Source: Thermohalobaculum sp039817245
GTDB taxonomy: Bacteria > Pseudomonadota > Alphaproteobacteria > Rhodobacterales > Rhodobacteraceae
DNA length: 5,272 bases
Assembly: GCA_039817245.1 (NCBI GenBank)
Contig: JBCBWF010000350.1
Span: forward strand, 1 to 5,272
Reading direction: 5' to 3'
Shown here: positions 5,187-5,272 of the stretch, piece after piece
Layout of the letters: each line of letters starts with the position of its first letter
How positions within the stretch are numbered: position 1 is the first letter of the stretch
Program-made: the position numbers and the translations under genes
Notes under the pieces: model-generated
Databases searched by the model: none
Told to the model about the DNA's origin: nothing
Seen by the model: only the letters and a program-made list of their open reading frames with translations

Positions 5187-5272
5187 GAGTTCATGCGCCT
5201 GCGCGCGCTGCTCGGCAAGACCATCGTCTTCGTGACCCACGACTTCGACGAAGCCCTCCGCCTTGCCGACCG
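4987..5272. repeat. Perfect 87-bp inverted repeat (4987-5073 and 5186-5272) at the window end
   Basis: Bases 5186-5272 are the exact reverse complement of 4987-5073, 87 of 87, with a 112-bp spacer; pairing stops at 5074/5185. The left arm is the normal ATPase segment running from EFMRLRALLG through VTHDFDEALRLADR. The right arm runs to the last base of the window, so the repeat may be longer. Perfect identity and position at the end favour a fold-back chimera from amplification or a misassembly over an evolved structure. Confidence 0.95.
5186..5272 (+). pseudogene. Inverted duplicate of an internal ATPase segment
   Basis: Read on the plus strand from 5187, these bases encode EFMRLRALLGKTIVFVTHD and onward to LADR, identical to part of the ATPase encoded on the minus strand at 4987-5072. 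There is no start, no Walker motifs and no continuation before the window ends. It is a copy of the neighbouring gene, not a second transporter gene, and is probably a technical artefact. Confidence 0.85.

Noticed and set aside
4915..5235. Plus-strand open frame over the ATPase gene
   Set aside because: It is the antisense shadow of the ATPase and runs into the inverted repeat out of the frame that encodes the duplicated segment.
1..5272. tRNA, rRNA, riboswitch or CRISPR array
   Set aside because: No cloverleaf, conserved rRNA or aptamer pattern, or spaced repeats were seen on either strand by eye; nearly all sequence beyond 268 is coding.

Overview
The window reads as a contig-sized piece of a high-GC alphaproteobacterial genome. 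Rhodobacterales is my best guess, judged from protein style and codon use and not proven. Three adjacent genes run leftwards on the minus strand as one apparent operon: (1) the 3' part of a glycine-betaine/proline-type (ProV/OpuAA-like) ABC ATPase, 4662-5186; (2) a fused, double-length ProW-type permease, 2701-4665, which overlaps the ATPase stop codon by 4 bp; (3) after 51 bp, a 793-residue fusion of DUF1989 (urea-carboxylase-associated family) with a GcvT-type tetrahydrofolate-dependent aminomethyltransferase, 268-2649. The arrangement suggests uptake of a small methylated or zwitterionic nitrogen compound, followed by its breakdown with one-carbon transfer to folate. The substrate cannot be read from the sequence. 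No substrate-binding protein gene is visible; it may lie beyond the right edge.

Left edge (1-267): positions 60 to 1 encode, leftwards, the first 20 residues of an IS630-family transposase, cut by the window edge. The 207 bp between it and the operon (61-267) hold no gene that I can support. They contain a hairpin around the transposase ribosome binding site, a cluster of GAATC/GATTC inverted repeats, a 10-bp-stem hairpin that may end the operon transcript, and four tandem GGGCGC units. Part of this gap is visibly less GC-rich than the operon.

Right edge (4987-5272): the last 87 bases are an exact reverse complement of 4987-5073, inside the ATPase gene, with a 112-bp spacer. This breaks the ATPase gene exactly at its ABC signature motif, so the Walker A half is absent. 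A fold-back chimera or assembly artefact at a contig end is the most economical explanation. The ATPase should therefore be treated as 5'-incomplete and not as a gene with a new N-terminus.

The most interesting biology is the third gene. It carries a complete DUF1989 module, preceded by a second degenerate DUF1989-like copy that lacks the presumed metal-binding centre, and both are fused to a folate-binding aminomethyltransferase and encoded beside a quaternary-amine-type importer.
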